64,000 nt of DNA, from the NCBI GenBank assembly GCA_902806595.1, contig CADCXC010000011.1, forward strand, positions 1,860,001 through 1,924,000, in the 5' to 3' direction. A program made the position numbers and the translations under genes. This stretch comes from Pyrenopolyporus hunteri (Eukaryota; Ascomycota; Sordariomycetes; Xylariales; Hypoxylaceae). The notes under the pieces were generated by a model that saw nothing but the letters and a program-made list of their open reading frames with translations, had not been told where the DNA came from and ran no database searches. Positions 33,796 to 46,196 of the stretch are shown piece by piece (positions within the stretch are counted from its first letter, which is position 1; each line of letters opens with the position of its first letter).

Positions 33796-36700
33796 GAGGA
33801 AGTCTGAGGAAACCTCTCAGTTCTGGTAGGAGGGTAAGCTGCAGCAAGATGAACATACGACGAATAGCATAACAAGATAATTATTATTACGGGTCTAAAC
33901 CTGAATCTTGCTTGGGACGAGGAAGAGAAGGCATTGGGTTCTTTTGATTGCCAAAAAAAAAAAAAATAAAGACCCTGGGATGTTTACGGAGCTGGATACT
34001 ACACACATGTATATACGTACATACATACCTACATACACCCATACATCCATACATGGAAGCGGCCCTGTCTGCGAGTACCTAGCACTTGACGATCTAAGAT
34101 TAAAGCCATAGATTCCCCAGTAAAATGAAGCAGTCTAAAGTACATAACCTTACTGTCCCGTGTACCTTACATAAGGTCGTCTTCCTTACCAACCTTAGGT
34201 ATCCCCATATGTACATTGCCGAATCGGGCTATCCCAGGTACCTACATGTAGGTCGTATACCTGGGGACGTATTTGCCATGGTATGCGCACAAAGTACGTA
34301 CATACGTACCTAGGTACCTAGGTACATACTATACCTAGAAGTACCTGGGGATTTGAGCCAGGCTCTCCAGGCCGCAAATGCGGGTGCTATTTTTCGAAAG
34401 AACGCGCATCATTGCCGGTTACACAATACATACCCAGGTACCACGCAACGAGTGCCCCAGTACGCACAGTACGGCACAGTGTCAGTTTAAGTCTGGGGCG
34501 CCTAGCAGAGCCGGACGGCAAGACCGTGTGCCAAGGTCAAGGCCTGTAATTGTGTATCCTGCAATATGCAATGCGGGTTTCCTACGGTACGCGCACAGTA
34601 CGGTGCCCCTGCTCGAGACAACGACGCATATGTACATAGCGCATGGCGTACTAGGTACCTATATACTGCGTACCCGGTGTTGTTGGGAGATTCGAGGTTA
34701 GAAGAGATGGAACAAGGCTCTACCTGGGTATGCAATCGACCAGACTATGGGTAGATCTAAACGGACTGTTATAATAGGTAAACGCCAACGCCTCAGCATC
34801 GAGCTACGTAGGTATTTGCCATAATACACATACCTATATGTATATACATGTCTAGAAGCCTTGAATATTGTTATAGAAGAGAGAAGTAACGTACCATGTA
34901 CAAATGGAGGTATATATGTAGGTACCTATGATACCCATGTTACGTAAGATGACTTAAATTGATTTATGCTTAACCTTTTTCTCCTTGCTTCCTTTTCCGG
35001 CTATTCATGTAAATATTGTCGTGTTTGAGGCACCCGGATACAGAAATACAGGAATTACACCGGTACGTCTTATATACATGTAGGCACCCTTATATGCAGG
35101 CAGAGATTAAGAAGTATGCCGTTGTCTGCATATGTCAACTACACGTATCATAGTATCATAATACCATAGTCCCTATCATATCTCCTATCTGACCCAGAGC
35201 GCATATGGAATAATCCTCTCAGTAATCCTCGAGGGCGGAAAAGGCCTGGGATACTTGGGTTTTACCTCGTTCGCTCGTCCGGACGCGGATTCCGCCTTAG
35301 TGGTAGTGTTGTTATTATTATTATTGTTGTTGTTATTATTATTATTTGCTGTTCCCCTTGCCATTAGTCCCTAGACGGAACTACCTAAATGCAACTTGGT
35401 AGCGCCATCTCGCCATCCGAAACCCATCGTAGCCTCTCATTGGTTCCGGGCCCAAGTGCTGATTCCTGAACGACGAAACAGGTTGCAGCACACAACCCCA
35501 AGCTAAGCTTACATGCCAGTCCAGTCCTGCAGTTCTATATTATATGTGTAATAAACCCATGGCTCCCCGGATATACCCCCTTAGCGTCGAGCCTCGGCGA
35601 CGAAGAACAATAAGAAAGCCTCTTAATCAAATATTATTATATGGAACTATATGGAACTCGCATCGGCCGGGACGTGTATAAGAAAATGACGAACGAGAAC
35701 GACGGACACCTCGTCTTCCAAGATTACAGCCCTAAACCACGATGCATTAGTTACCTCTGCCATCCTTGCGCTTGGGGGTTAGTTCCAGATGCTCGGTTCG
35801 TGGATAACAACAGCTTGTTCCAGCCGGCCGCTAGTTGTGCAGACTACTGCAAGTTTACGACACTTTCTTGATTTATGCTGCAGCCGGTATAATAACCGGA
35901 TACATCTTACCTCAAGCCACCTCGAACATTTCGAGTAATATTGGATCCGCCAGTTCATCTTCTTCCCAAGACGTGCTTTGCTTCCCGAACATATATAAGT
36001 GCATATAATACATACATCCCAACATATGCACCTAACCACCGCAGGCGTTCTTGGGAAGAAAACTAAGAAGACAATAAGAAATACCTCATCTGCGTAATCT
36101 TGACATACCCTCCGTGGAGAAGATATCATATCATACATATATGTAGTGGATATATAGCATTTTCTTCATATTACCCGTTGCGCAAGTGCTTATTTCAAGT
36201 CTTACAAGCAAGGCAGGCTCGTCGTTCTTGTAAGTTGGTAGGTAAGGACCTAGCGACATGGGATGGAAAAGGTCCCGGACATGAATACTTTGGTCCGCCG
36301 ACATCCCATTCCCGTCTCATATTATCGTACGTATTACAGCTGAAAGAAAAAAAGAAAAAAGCAAAAGCCTACGAGACCCCCAGCGTTTCTTCCTACCTCC
36401 ATAACACCGAATAGCCGCCAAACACAAACAATATGAACAAGTAGGGCTCACCGTCGCACCTTGGTGACGGCGCTACTTGCTGCCGCTGCAGTATTCGCAT
36501 TATGACGCTTGCCGCTTCGGTGTCAACGCTTGTGCCCCCTCCTTAGGGAGTTCATACCCAACGATCTGTCATTAAAGGCCAATGGCTGGTCGCCTACCAT
36601 CGCCTGCCGCTACGAATCACGGCATGGGGGAAAGCTGTACTCACGGGGAACAAGCAGGTTGTGCCACCAATCATAAACAGAGCCTGGCGCATCCCACTAC

Positions 36701-39700
36701 CACAATAATTACACATCACATAGACATATCTGAATCCTCATCTAATTGTCAACGCCTTTCGTGTATCCGTCCGCCTGGGAAGCACCGTGACTGTGATTCG
36801 CGTTTCTTTTCTTTTTTTTTTTTAATTCTCCGGTTTGCCGTCACGTAATCCCTGCTTCCGGAAGACAGTCGTCGGACAGTCTGTGCGGGTGGGAGACAAA
36901 CGTGGGAAGGCCTTCTCATACACGTCTCACAGCAATCTTGCCTACTAGTGAGAGCTTTTACAAGGGGCTGGCGTCGACCCTAATATCTGCTGGATGGCGA
37001 GACACACATACGAGTATTACCTACATACATATATACGTACATACAGACATACGTACATGTAGATATATTAACGGCACATACCATATTGAAGAAAAGTAGT
37101 GTATGTATATATGCAGAAAGCATATCAATCCGAGATTCATTGGCTTTGGTCGCCAATTGAGGCTTTTGGAACACGAGACAAGGCTTTTGGTTGATTGTCA
37201 TGGATGAGGCATGTTGCCGTGCCGTCGCGATCCGATGGGCTCTTATCACATATTACATACAGCCGCCCGATTGCGCCCAGGATGATTCCTATCCCTTATC
37301 TACCTATTTACCTCGGTCAGCCAACTACCTACATACCGCCGTACACAGCACACTTACACAAAGCTCCAGAGCCCGCTTTTCGAGGAGGAGGCGCGGGAGT
37401 GATAGTGGGATGTAGGTAGGTACATGGCGTCGAATCCCTCTGAATCATCCAAGCCATACATGTAGCGGGACGGATGCAAACATCTGACACCCGAACTACA
37501 TTTACTTACTCTGTAGTTCGCCTTTTTTCCCTCATCGAAACGCCCCAAGGTTCGGGGGGGATAAAGGCTGCTAGCCCGCCAGCGGAACGACGAATACGGT
37601 ACCTACATAATAGTAGTACTGTAAGTATATCCAATGAACGGGCCAGGCTTGAGGTCGTCTGCTACAAACTAACGTATACCGTAGCTCGGTACAGCACAGT
37701 TAGTGTGGGAATACACAGACAACATACGACTGTGTGTTTATCATACCAAGTCTACCAAGGTACTTACATTATTTTATGTAAGTAGGTGGTGGTAGATCTA
37801 TTACCATACATCGGCCGTGTCACCACGAAAGCTGGAGATGTGGAGATGGGATTCCGCCTTAAAATAGCTACGGGTACCCAGTCTTCCTTTCAACTTACCC
37901 CTCAGACCCCCTCCCTTTTGCATAGGTATATATACACTTACATACATACGCCAGGCATATGTACGATGTAGTGTGTTTGTACGTATCCATACGTATCCAT
38001 ACATACCCATATCAGCGGGCATTGGTCGGTAAGGCATCGCACATGGCGCACTGAAGGGACTTTGACGTGATGTGTGGCTTACAAGGTTAAAGCTCTCTCG
38101 ATCCTCTCAATCGTCCGAGAATGCGAAGTTTGAGACCCACGATGCGGGAAAAAGTAAGAAACCACCAACGGGGCGTAGCAGGACACGGTACAGTACCTTA
38201 TTATACGTACAGTATGTGGCTTACATTTCCGACGGCATTGCCGGCTCACGACCGCATGGGCGTCGCAAGATGTGGACTGGTTTGATGAAGGGCGCCACTA
38301 TCGTCCACGAGCTTGGGTCTACCAACGGAAAAGGGCCAGTCGACCAAAGTCGAGCCACAGACTCCACAGGTGGGGGCCGGAATCAAGAACACAATAGAAT
38401 AGATCACCTGCAGTCAGATCGAACAAGCATTGAAAGGAGCTCCTGACCAATGACCCCATCCCTATTATGTGAGTGTTAGTTGTGTAATGCCTACCACCAC
38501 TATTCTATGTACAATATAGGTTAAAACCTGTGTAAAGTCTGGGGGCCTAGGACAAGGCAACGAGACAAGCGTTTTAATCCTTCAGTATATCATACTAGTA
38601 GTCGTCAAGCCAAGCACTCGAAACCGGTTCTCGACTAGACGGATAGCAGGGTTCTCTCTCGGACATTATCCAGAAGCCGTCTCGACGAGCTTCGCTCTAG
38701 TTGCTAGCGCGTTTATAAAGCTCTACGTTATACGCACCTGTGCATAGACTTATCTTCAAGAACCCACCTATGTTCGATGGGGGATCCTTGAATCGAATTG
38801 TGGTGAGTAGGTATTCGATGTCAATGCTCTCAGGTCATGGAACTCTCAGGTCGCAGGTCCAGATTTCGCAGCGGAGAACATCTGCCGAACCGAGCCACGC
38901 GTACATACAGGACAACAACCTGGGTCACCTCTTAAAACGACCTTTAAGGCTTCTCAGCTCATGCCAGCGGACGTCGCTTAACCGACGACGTACGGCCGAG
39001 CCCATCTGCTTCTCCTCTTTTCAGCAATGCGACCGAACGGCGTATTGTCGCCGATTGACCAGAGGTCCCGGATCGTCCTTAGCGGATCACGTCATATGCG
39101 AGCCATTCAAGGAAACGGGAGTTGAAACTAGATCCTCCCTGATGCGGCGGCGTCATGCTGTGTTGAGCCCGACCCTCTATGTAGGTAGGTATGTAGGTCG
39201 TGGAATGCAGATTCTTCCCGATTTAGGGCCATGCTCAGGTGTTCTCAGCAAGAAGTCGGTGTCAGGTCAGACGAAAGCCGGTTGTCAGTACCTAATGCGC
39301 TCCCCCTTTATTATGCTTCTACGACAGTGATATGACTACAATATGACTCAACATAGCACATAGGCAATTTGCTATTCAAACCGCCTGCTCGCCAACATCA
39401 CGCCTATTGGCCATAACCCGTTACCAGTCATGCCTTATCACGGCAGCAAACTCCCTAATATGTGCCTATGTGCCTCACATGCTTAAGCAGGGCGCTCCGA
39501 AGACTTAAGGATTGACTTGCGATAGGCGTCTCAAACCCATTCCCACTCGCTAGCATGACGTTCAATCCCCCTCAAGAGGCGAAATGTAACCCCCACGAGA
39601 CCAGAGGCGTCTAGGAATAGAAGAAAAAAATATCGCCAAAGTACGGCAAGACTAGCACGACAATGCCGTCCGGTATCATGTTGATATTTCTCAATTACTA

Positions 39701-41093
39701 AGAAAATGACGTCGATTCTACTTACCTACCAGGCATAATAGTAGGGTATTCAGGATCGGACGCATCGAAACGGTGGCCTGTGAATTTGTAAAAGTGCAAC
39801 AAGAGACGTTGCATCTGTTAGAAACACGGGCAATTGTTCCAGCTTGCATCTCGTCGCGGGCATCTAGCCTAATAAGGGATCGATATCACTTGGTGGCATT
39901 CTGGAACATTGCCTAGCCAACGGAGATCTTGCAAGGTTCTTTGCTAACTGCCAACAACGGAAATGATAAGGCGCAGCGAGACATTGGCTAGCTGAAGAAA
40001 AACCCGCCGTGGGTTACTATTTCTGCTACTGTACTGCTAGGTAGAGGTAGCTGGGAAAGATTTCGGGGTTGCGTAGAATAGCCAATCAACGTCGAGACGG
40101 GTCGCGACGGGAATAATGCGCGTTTCAACCCCATGGATGGTGAGATAGGATGCGGTTTCCAGAACGCGTCCGCGAGTGGTCGTCGCGTCATCCCACGCGC
40201 TTCGCTCCGCACGGCAACCCAGGGAAGGCATATATCCTATTGGGCGCGCGCGTATTTCACAAGATCGATCCGGGCTCAGTTGTAACGCTGACACAGTAGT
40301 TGTCTTCTAAGATTTGCCGATCATTGTGGCGTTGGCAGTAGCGTATGTTTGTGTATGTATGTATAATAAACCGAAGTCAACTCCGAAACTTGGAAGTCCT
40401 TCGTGCATATGTAGTATGTAGATTTCACCCCCAAGCTTCAGGGCTGACCTCGTGCTTCTCGTCTTGCTCGTGGCTTCGTTAGTCTATTGGCCGAGACTTC
40501 GTAATTGGGTTGCCCTTCGAATATAGCCAAGTCCATCCCTTCCGGCCGGTAGCCTATCATATCATAACACTCGCATCTATCGATTAGGGGACCTAGCCGT
40601 GGCTAAAGCAGGCGTAACATGATAGAGATCCAACACGATAGAGAACTGTTCCCAAAGGAATCTAGGGCATCTGTCCGATGATGCTGAAGAGCTGCGGCCT
40701 GAAGGCCGATGCTGCAATCCGGGGCACTTCAACTCGATCCAACAAGAGTAAGCCGAGCGTTGTTGTTGATTAGTACCATGTCAGGGGCCAACAAAAATTG
40801 AAATACATACCACGGACGCCGACAGGATACCCTATCAGCCACTCCTATCACATGGGGGGGTTTAATATTCCGATTATTCCAATATTTTCATGTATGTAGG
40901 AGCCCAGACGATTTGTTGATGTAAGTGGCTACAATGGGTATGTACCCGGGTACCTGCTTGGGCTTTTGAAGTCGCCGACTCGCCGAGTATGAGCCGACAC
41001 ATAGGAGCGACCTACCTTTCCCAGGACTACCCGCGTAGTATGTACCTCCTATCGGATTAGATTAGTAATATACTAGCGCTGGAAGTATGTATA

Positions 41094-41124
41094 CCTAGGT
41101 AGGTAGGTAGGTAGGTACCTACAG
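41094..41124. repeat. (TAGG)n run ending in a palindrome
   Basis: CCTAGG followed by repeated TAGG and then TACCTAC, about 470 bases before the GCN20 start codon. It is one of the densest copies of the TAGG/CCTA motif family in the window. Confidence 0.8.
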
Positions 41125-41590
41125 CAGCGGGCAAGTGTATACAGTGTTCTAGTATAGAATCACTGGTTAAATCACTGTGATCCTATACATGTGTGAATTA
41201 TCGGTTCCACTTTTTTATTCAGACGACAATTTGTGATTTTTGTGCCTATTCATATCGATTCATACCGATTCGTATCTATTCGTATCAACGAACAGATCGT
41301 CAAAAAAAAAAAAGACCAGCTCCAGGCCGTGACCGCCGCTCAGGCCGGAAAAAGGAACAATACCCCTCTGAAATACGACGTCGGTCATCCAGCTGGATAA
41401 TTAAATTTGACCTGTCAAGGGACCCACGTGATAGAAGGGCCAGTTTGTTTCTTCCATTTTCAGGGGATCCAGCGAACCAAGCTGAACGCCTCGTAAATTG
41501 AGATACCACTTTGAGAAGCCCCTGGCTCTCGCTAGACACCTGGGTGTAAATCTGCCCCTCCTAGCTAATTTCCGGTCCCAATCCGTCAGC

Positions 41591-43960
41591 ATGGACGCCG
41601 ACATCAGAGCCGTCATCCCGGACATCGACCCCGTCCTCTCCGAGTACTCGGTGGGCTATCTCAGGCATGCGTCGACAGCTTGGGTCGGTGATGAGGAATC
41701 TGCCGGCCTGTCGCCACTCGCCGAAGCCGCCGCTGCTATCACGGAGCTCTTGCTGTCCGCTTCCGGCGACCCAGCTGGCTCTAACCAGGACAAAATCCGC
41801 TCTCTCGTTTCCAAGTGGGTGGACAAGTACGAGGAGGCCAATAGCAGCAATGGTGAGCGACGGGGTCCGTCCGCCGTGAGGCGGCTAGACCAGGCTATCC
41901 AGGTCGGCGCTCAGCGAAACATGTCCTCGACCCTAGCCGTGGCCACGGGGAACGTCGACCTGGAGTCCGCCAACGCTCGTAAGGTGGAGTCCAAGGTCGA
42001 CCGGAAGAAGCTCGAGAAGGCGGAGCGCAAGATCGCCGCCAAGCAGAGCAAGAAGCAGTTTAAGACGGTTGAATACGAAGCGTCCAGGCTACTCAACCAG
42101 TCCGAGGATGCCCAGAGCTACGAGGAGTTCTACATGGCTGTCAACCCCTTACAGCTCGGTTCTAGCAGCGGTGCCGGCAAGACTAAGGACATCAAGATTG
42201 AGAACGTCGACGTTAGCATCGGCGGCACGCGCATCCTAACGGACACGAATTTGACACTCGCTTACGGGCATCGCTATGGTCTCGTTGGTCACAACGGTGT
42301 TGGTAAATCCACGTTGCTCAGGGCCCTCTCCAGGCGAGAGTTGCCGGTACCCACGCACATCTCTATTCTTCACGTCGAGCAAGAGGTATGCATCCCACTA
42401 GAGCTAGTCGATCCAGATCATATGCTAACGTACGCCAGATCACCGGTGATGACACGTCTGCTTTACAAGCTGTCCTAGACGCCGACGTTTGGCGGAAAGT
42501 GCTTCTCAAGGAGCAAACAGTACGTCTTTTCCTCTGCTAACCCCAGTAACGCTCGCTAACGCTCTTGCTTCCAGGAAATCACCGAACGTCTTGCCCAGAT
42601 CGAATCTCAGCGAGCATCCATGGCAGATACTTCTGCGGACGCTGCGAAGTTAGACCATGACCGAGAAGCGCTCGACCAGAAGCTGGGAGAGATCCAGGCC
42701 AAGCTGGCCGAGATGGAGTCGGATAAAGCAGAGTCTCGAGCTGCTAGCATTCTGGCGGGTCTCGGTTTCTCCCCAGAGCGCCAGCAATTTGCCACCAAGA
42801 CGTTCTCCGGTGGTTGGCGTATGCGTCTAGCTCTTGCCAGAGCCCTCTTCTGCGAACCTGATCTGCTCCTCCTCGACGAACCGTCCAACATGTTGGACGT
42901 CCCCTCGATCACTTTCCTTTCCAACTATCTCTTAACGTACCCGAGCACCGTCCTCGTGGTCAGTCACGACAGGGCATTCCTCAACGAAGTCGCCACGGAT
43001 ATAATACACCAACACTCGCAACGCCTCGACTACTATAGAGGAGCCAACTTCGAGTCGTTCTACGCCACGAGGGAAGAGCGCAAAAAGACGGCGAAGCGAG
43101 AGTACGAGAACAACGTGGCGCAACGCGCCCACCTACAAGCCTTCATCGACAAGTTCCGGTACAACGCAGGCAAGGCCGCGGAAGCGCAGTCGCGCATCAA
43201 GAAGCTGGAACGCATGCCGGTGCTCGAGCCGCCGGAGACCGAGTACAGCGTCAAGTTCCGGTTCCCGGAGGTGGAGAAGCTCTCGCCGCCCATCGTGCAG
43301 ATGTCGGGCGTCACGTTCGGGTACAGCAAGGACAACATCCTGCTGCGGGACGTGGACCTGGACGTGCAGCTGGACTCGCGGATCGGCATCGTGGGGCCCA
43401 ACGGCGCGGGCAAGACCACGATCCTCAAGCTCCTCATCGGCAAGCTGTCGCCGACCAAGGGCGTCATCACGCAGCACTCGCGGCTGCGCGTCGGGTTCTT
43501 CGCCCAGCACCACGTCGACGCGCTCGACCTGTCCATGAGCGCCGTCTCCTTCATGGCCAAGATGTACCCCGGCCGCACGGACGAGGAGTACCGGCGGCAG
43601 CTGGGCGCGTTCGGGATCACGGGGACGACGGGCCTGCAGAAGATGGCGGTGCTGTCCGGCGGTCAGAAGTCGCGCGTGGCGTTCGCCTGCCTGGCCCTCA
43701 CGCAGCCGCACATCCTCGTCCTCGACGAGCCGTCCAACCACCTGGACATCGAGGCCATGGACGCGCTCGCCGAGGCCCTGAACGAGTTCCAGGGCGGCGT
43801 GCTCATGGTCTCCCACGACGTCACCATGCTCCAGACCGTCTGCAAGAGCCTCTGGGTCTGCGAGAACGGCACCGTCTGGAAGTTCCCCGGCGACGTGCAG
43901 GCCTACAAGAAGAGGATCGCTGCCCAGGCCGACGCTGCCGGCGTGGTTAAGGCGCATTAG
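41591..43960 (+). CDS. GCN20: GCN20-type ABCF ATPase (activator of Gcn2 kinase signalling)
   Basis: Exons 41591-42385, 42439-42519 and 42575-43960 join in phase to 753 residues, almost exactly the length of yeast Gcn20. The protein is expected to bind Gcn1 on ribosomes and help activate the eIF2-alpha kinase Gcn2 during amino-acid starvation. It has no transmembrane segments. After a ~200-residue N-terminal (Gcn1-binding) region with a Lys/Glu-rich coiled coil come two ATPase cassettes: Walker A GHNGVGKS (~234), signature FSGGWRMR and Walker B LLLLDEPSN in the first; GPNGAGKT, LSGGQKSR and ILVLDEPSNH in the second. ATG at 41591 gives the family N-terminus; the frame is open upstream to 41498 but without an ATG. 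The last ~800 nt switch to almost exclusive G/C third positions. It ends tail to tail with cpcA. Confidence 0.95.
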
Positions 43961-46196
43961 ATACCTAAGTGGATTGTTAGGCTATATGTGTATAGGGGGG
44001 TGGTATTTAGGGATGTTGGCATGTAAATAGGTAGATGCTACGAATGAGATATGATTGAGACGTCGAAATAGCATTTGTTTTATTTCTTACGTGCTTACCT
44101 GCTTGACTTGTGACGGCCTATACTCCTACCAATCCATCCCCTTAGTACCCGCAAATCAACCCGACCTATTCGCGGATTTCAATACTCATGTAAGGATCTA
44201 CCACTTACCTATAGTAGGGTAGACATGACGGCTTGGTCATTATTCCATCACTAGTTGTCTCAGGGGCTTGTATATCTAGGTATATATAAAGTAAACCACC
44301 AGTGTTCAAAGGCAAAGGTGGCGACCTGGACATCTTCTCACGGATCCCGGTCTCTCTAGGTGGATAGAGAGGCAAGTTCTAGAAAGGAAATGTGATATAT
44401 CCAGCTTAAGACCACGGTGGCTGTATCTTATCGCTCGAGTGGGCTGTCTATTTGCTCTATATTACCTATATTCAGACCCTCCTCCAATTACGCGGCGTAG
44501 GAGATACTAATGTCAAGGTGGATTTTCTATAGTATTTATACCTTAAGTCTATATCCGTTGCAGTATCCACAGATCCGTTTAATATTTAGTGTTTCCATTG
44601 TAGTGCCTCTGTGTTGTAACTACGTGCATAGGAAAGGCCATGCTTGAAGGGAATGAGGGTGGCTAGAAAGCTGCATACCATGTTTTACTCGCCTTCTTTA
44701 TGATTCAGCTATTGAATCTATTCATGTAGAAGTAGCAGTCCTAAATACTTACTGCTCATACTGGCCACTAATATTCTAAACATGAAGGTATTCCGCACAA
44801 AGATCTATACTAGCAATGAATAGGAACGTTACTAAGTTGTGTCATATATCTAAACTCCCTTCCCGAAACTCAATCGCCGAAGGATATAGAAAACATGAGA
44901 CCTTATATATACTCCCGATATAATATACCGTGGCCACCAAGGATGCTCCCAGTATTTACTGAGGGTTAACCTAAGGAAACAAAGCACTTCTAGAGGATAG
45001 TCTAAGCTCCTTGTTAACCACCTATATTACGTCTTAAACTTCATCAGCCTAAACCTTCACGAACACCACGAAGAGTAAGCTCAAAGCCACTCATTCCATT
45101 ACGTCTTGGGACTGGTGAAACTGATACCATAACTGCCTACCTATCCTTAGACACCCACAAGCACATGTGAACACCTGTTAAAGCGCTAACCCATCCCCCC
45201 ACGTCCTTCCCACACCAGTACTCGTCTTTTCCAACAAACGTACCTCCTACGTCCCCTACTAACAGCTAACAGAAGAAGCTCCAATCTCTCCGACTGACTC
45301 CAAGCGTCCTCCCTATCTGGGACCACGACATCAAGATACACATACCTCCTAACTTAACGTACGCATTGACACGACCAGCCGAGCTAGACATCCCACACAC
45401 TCATCTACACGCACCAGGCACGCAGGAACCCGAATCAGAACGTGCCAACTACACCACCACATGTGCAGACCAGAGCGGCATCCGCGATGCAGACAGCCTC
45501 CAAGAACATTCCGGCGTGAAGCATATAAAGACACAATGCCTACAAAGTAGGTAGGTACGAAGGGATTGGTAGGTAGATAGGCACACCGCAAGTCTGCGCC
45601 GGTGCAGACCCGCGATTATGTAGCTTGACTGAGGAAAATCGCGGAGCAATCTGTTTGGGATGCGGATGCGAGGAAGCAAACAACACACCAAACCCGAGGC
45701 ATCCATGGATATGTACGGCTCATACTCATCCACCCAAGTATTTAAATAGGCGACTTGGACTTTGGGAAACGTTACCTTGGATCTAAGATCAGTCAAGATC
45801 TGAACTTACGACGGACAAATTACGACAGGACGACGCAACATCACATTTTCATTGGAAAAGGCAAGAGATGTTCTCTCTCAAAACGCACTGGATTGGTATC
45901 TGGCCCCTAAGAACCCGAAAGTGAGGGGCGGAGACTAAGTGATGACAGACGCTAGGAAACCTCGACTACCCCGATTTTTGATTCGTCCCCTCCATGGGGA
46001 ACTAAGAAATACATTTCGAAATAACACGAGAGAAGCCTATAGTTTATATTCCGCGGCAGATGGCGTCTTCATCCCTATGCGCCCATAGCATCGGACTGGT
46101 ACCATCGCCTCCATTTACAAAAGTGGAAGGCTAGCCCTTCGCTGGGCTGCCCTCCAGTTCGTTCCATGCAACGCACATCCCGTGATGTTACCTATA
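43961..46196. other. Intergenic region between GCN20 and cpcA (convergent)
   Basis: No gene recognised. Both genes terminate into this interval. Composition is moderately AT-rich at 44000-45300. Frames at 45349-45796 on both strands overlap each other and show no domain. Confidence 0.6.

Larger units (their letters stand above)
33127..41590. other. 8.5-kb stretch without a recognisable gene
   Basis: It is bounded by the promoters of the large unknown gene and of GCN20, which are divergent. It contains GTTGCC/GTTGCT triplets (about 33595-33680), an (AAAAT)n run (33763-33795), CATA/TACA runs (34000-34055, 37015-37060, 37930-38010), GTT/ATT triplets (35308-35347), and TAGGTACCTA-type palindromes (34225-34345, 41090-41122). 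The longest frame, 38740-39330 (+, 196 codons), has no domain I recognise and an Arg/Ser/Cys-rich random-looking composition. No tRNA or rRNA was found. Non-coding RNA genes cannot be excluded. Confidence 0.55.

Noticed and set aside
38740..39330. 196-codon frame in the large gene-free stretch
   Set aside because: No motif, repeat or family resemblance, Arg/Ser/Cys-rich composition, and no splice-supported extension; kept only as a possible lineage-specific gene.
43133..43957. 274-codon open frame antisense to GCN20
   Set aside because: It arises from the G/C-only third positions of the second ATPase cassette; the product is His/Val/Leu/Asp-rich with no domain.
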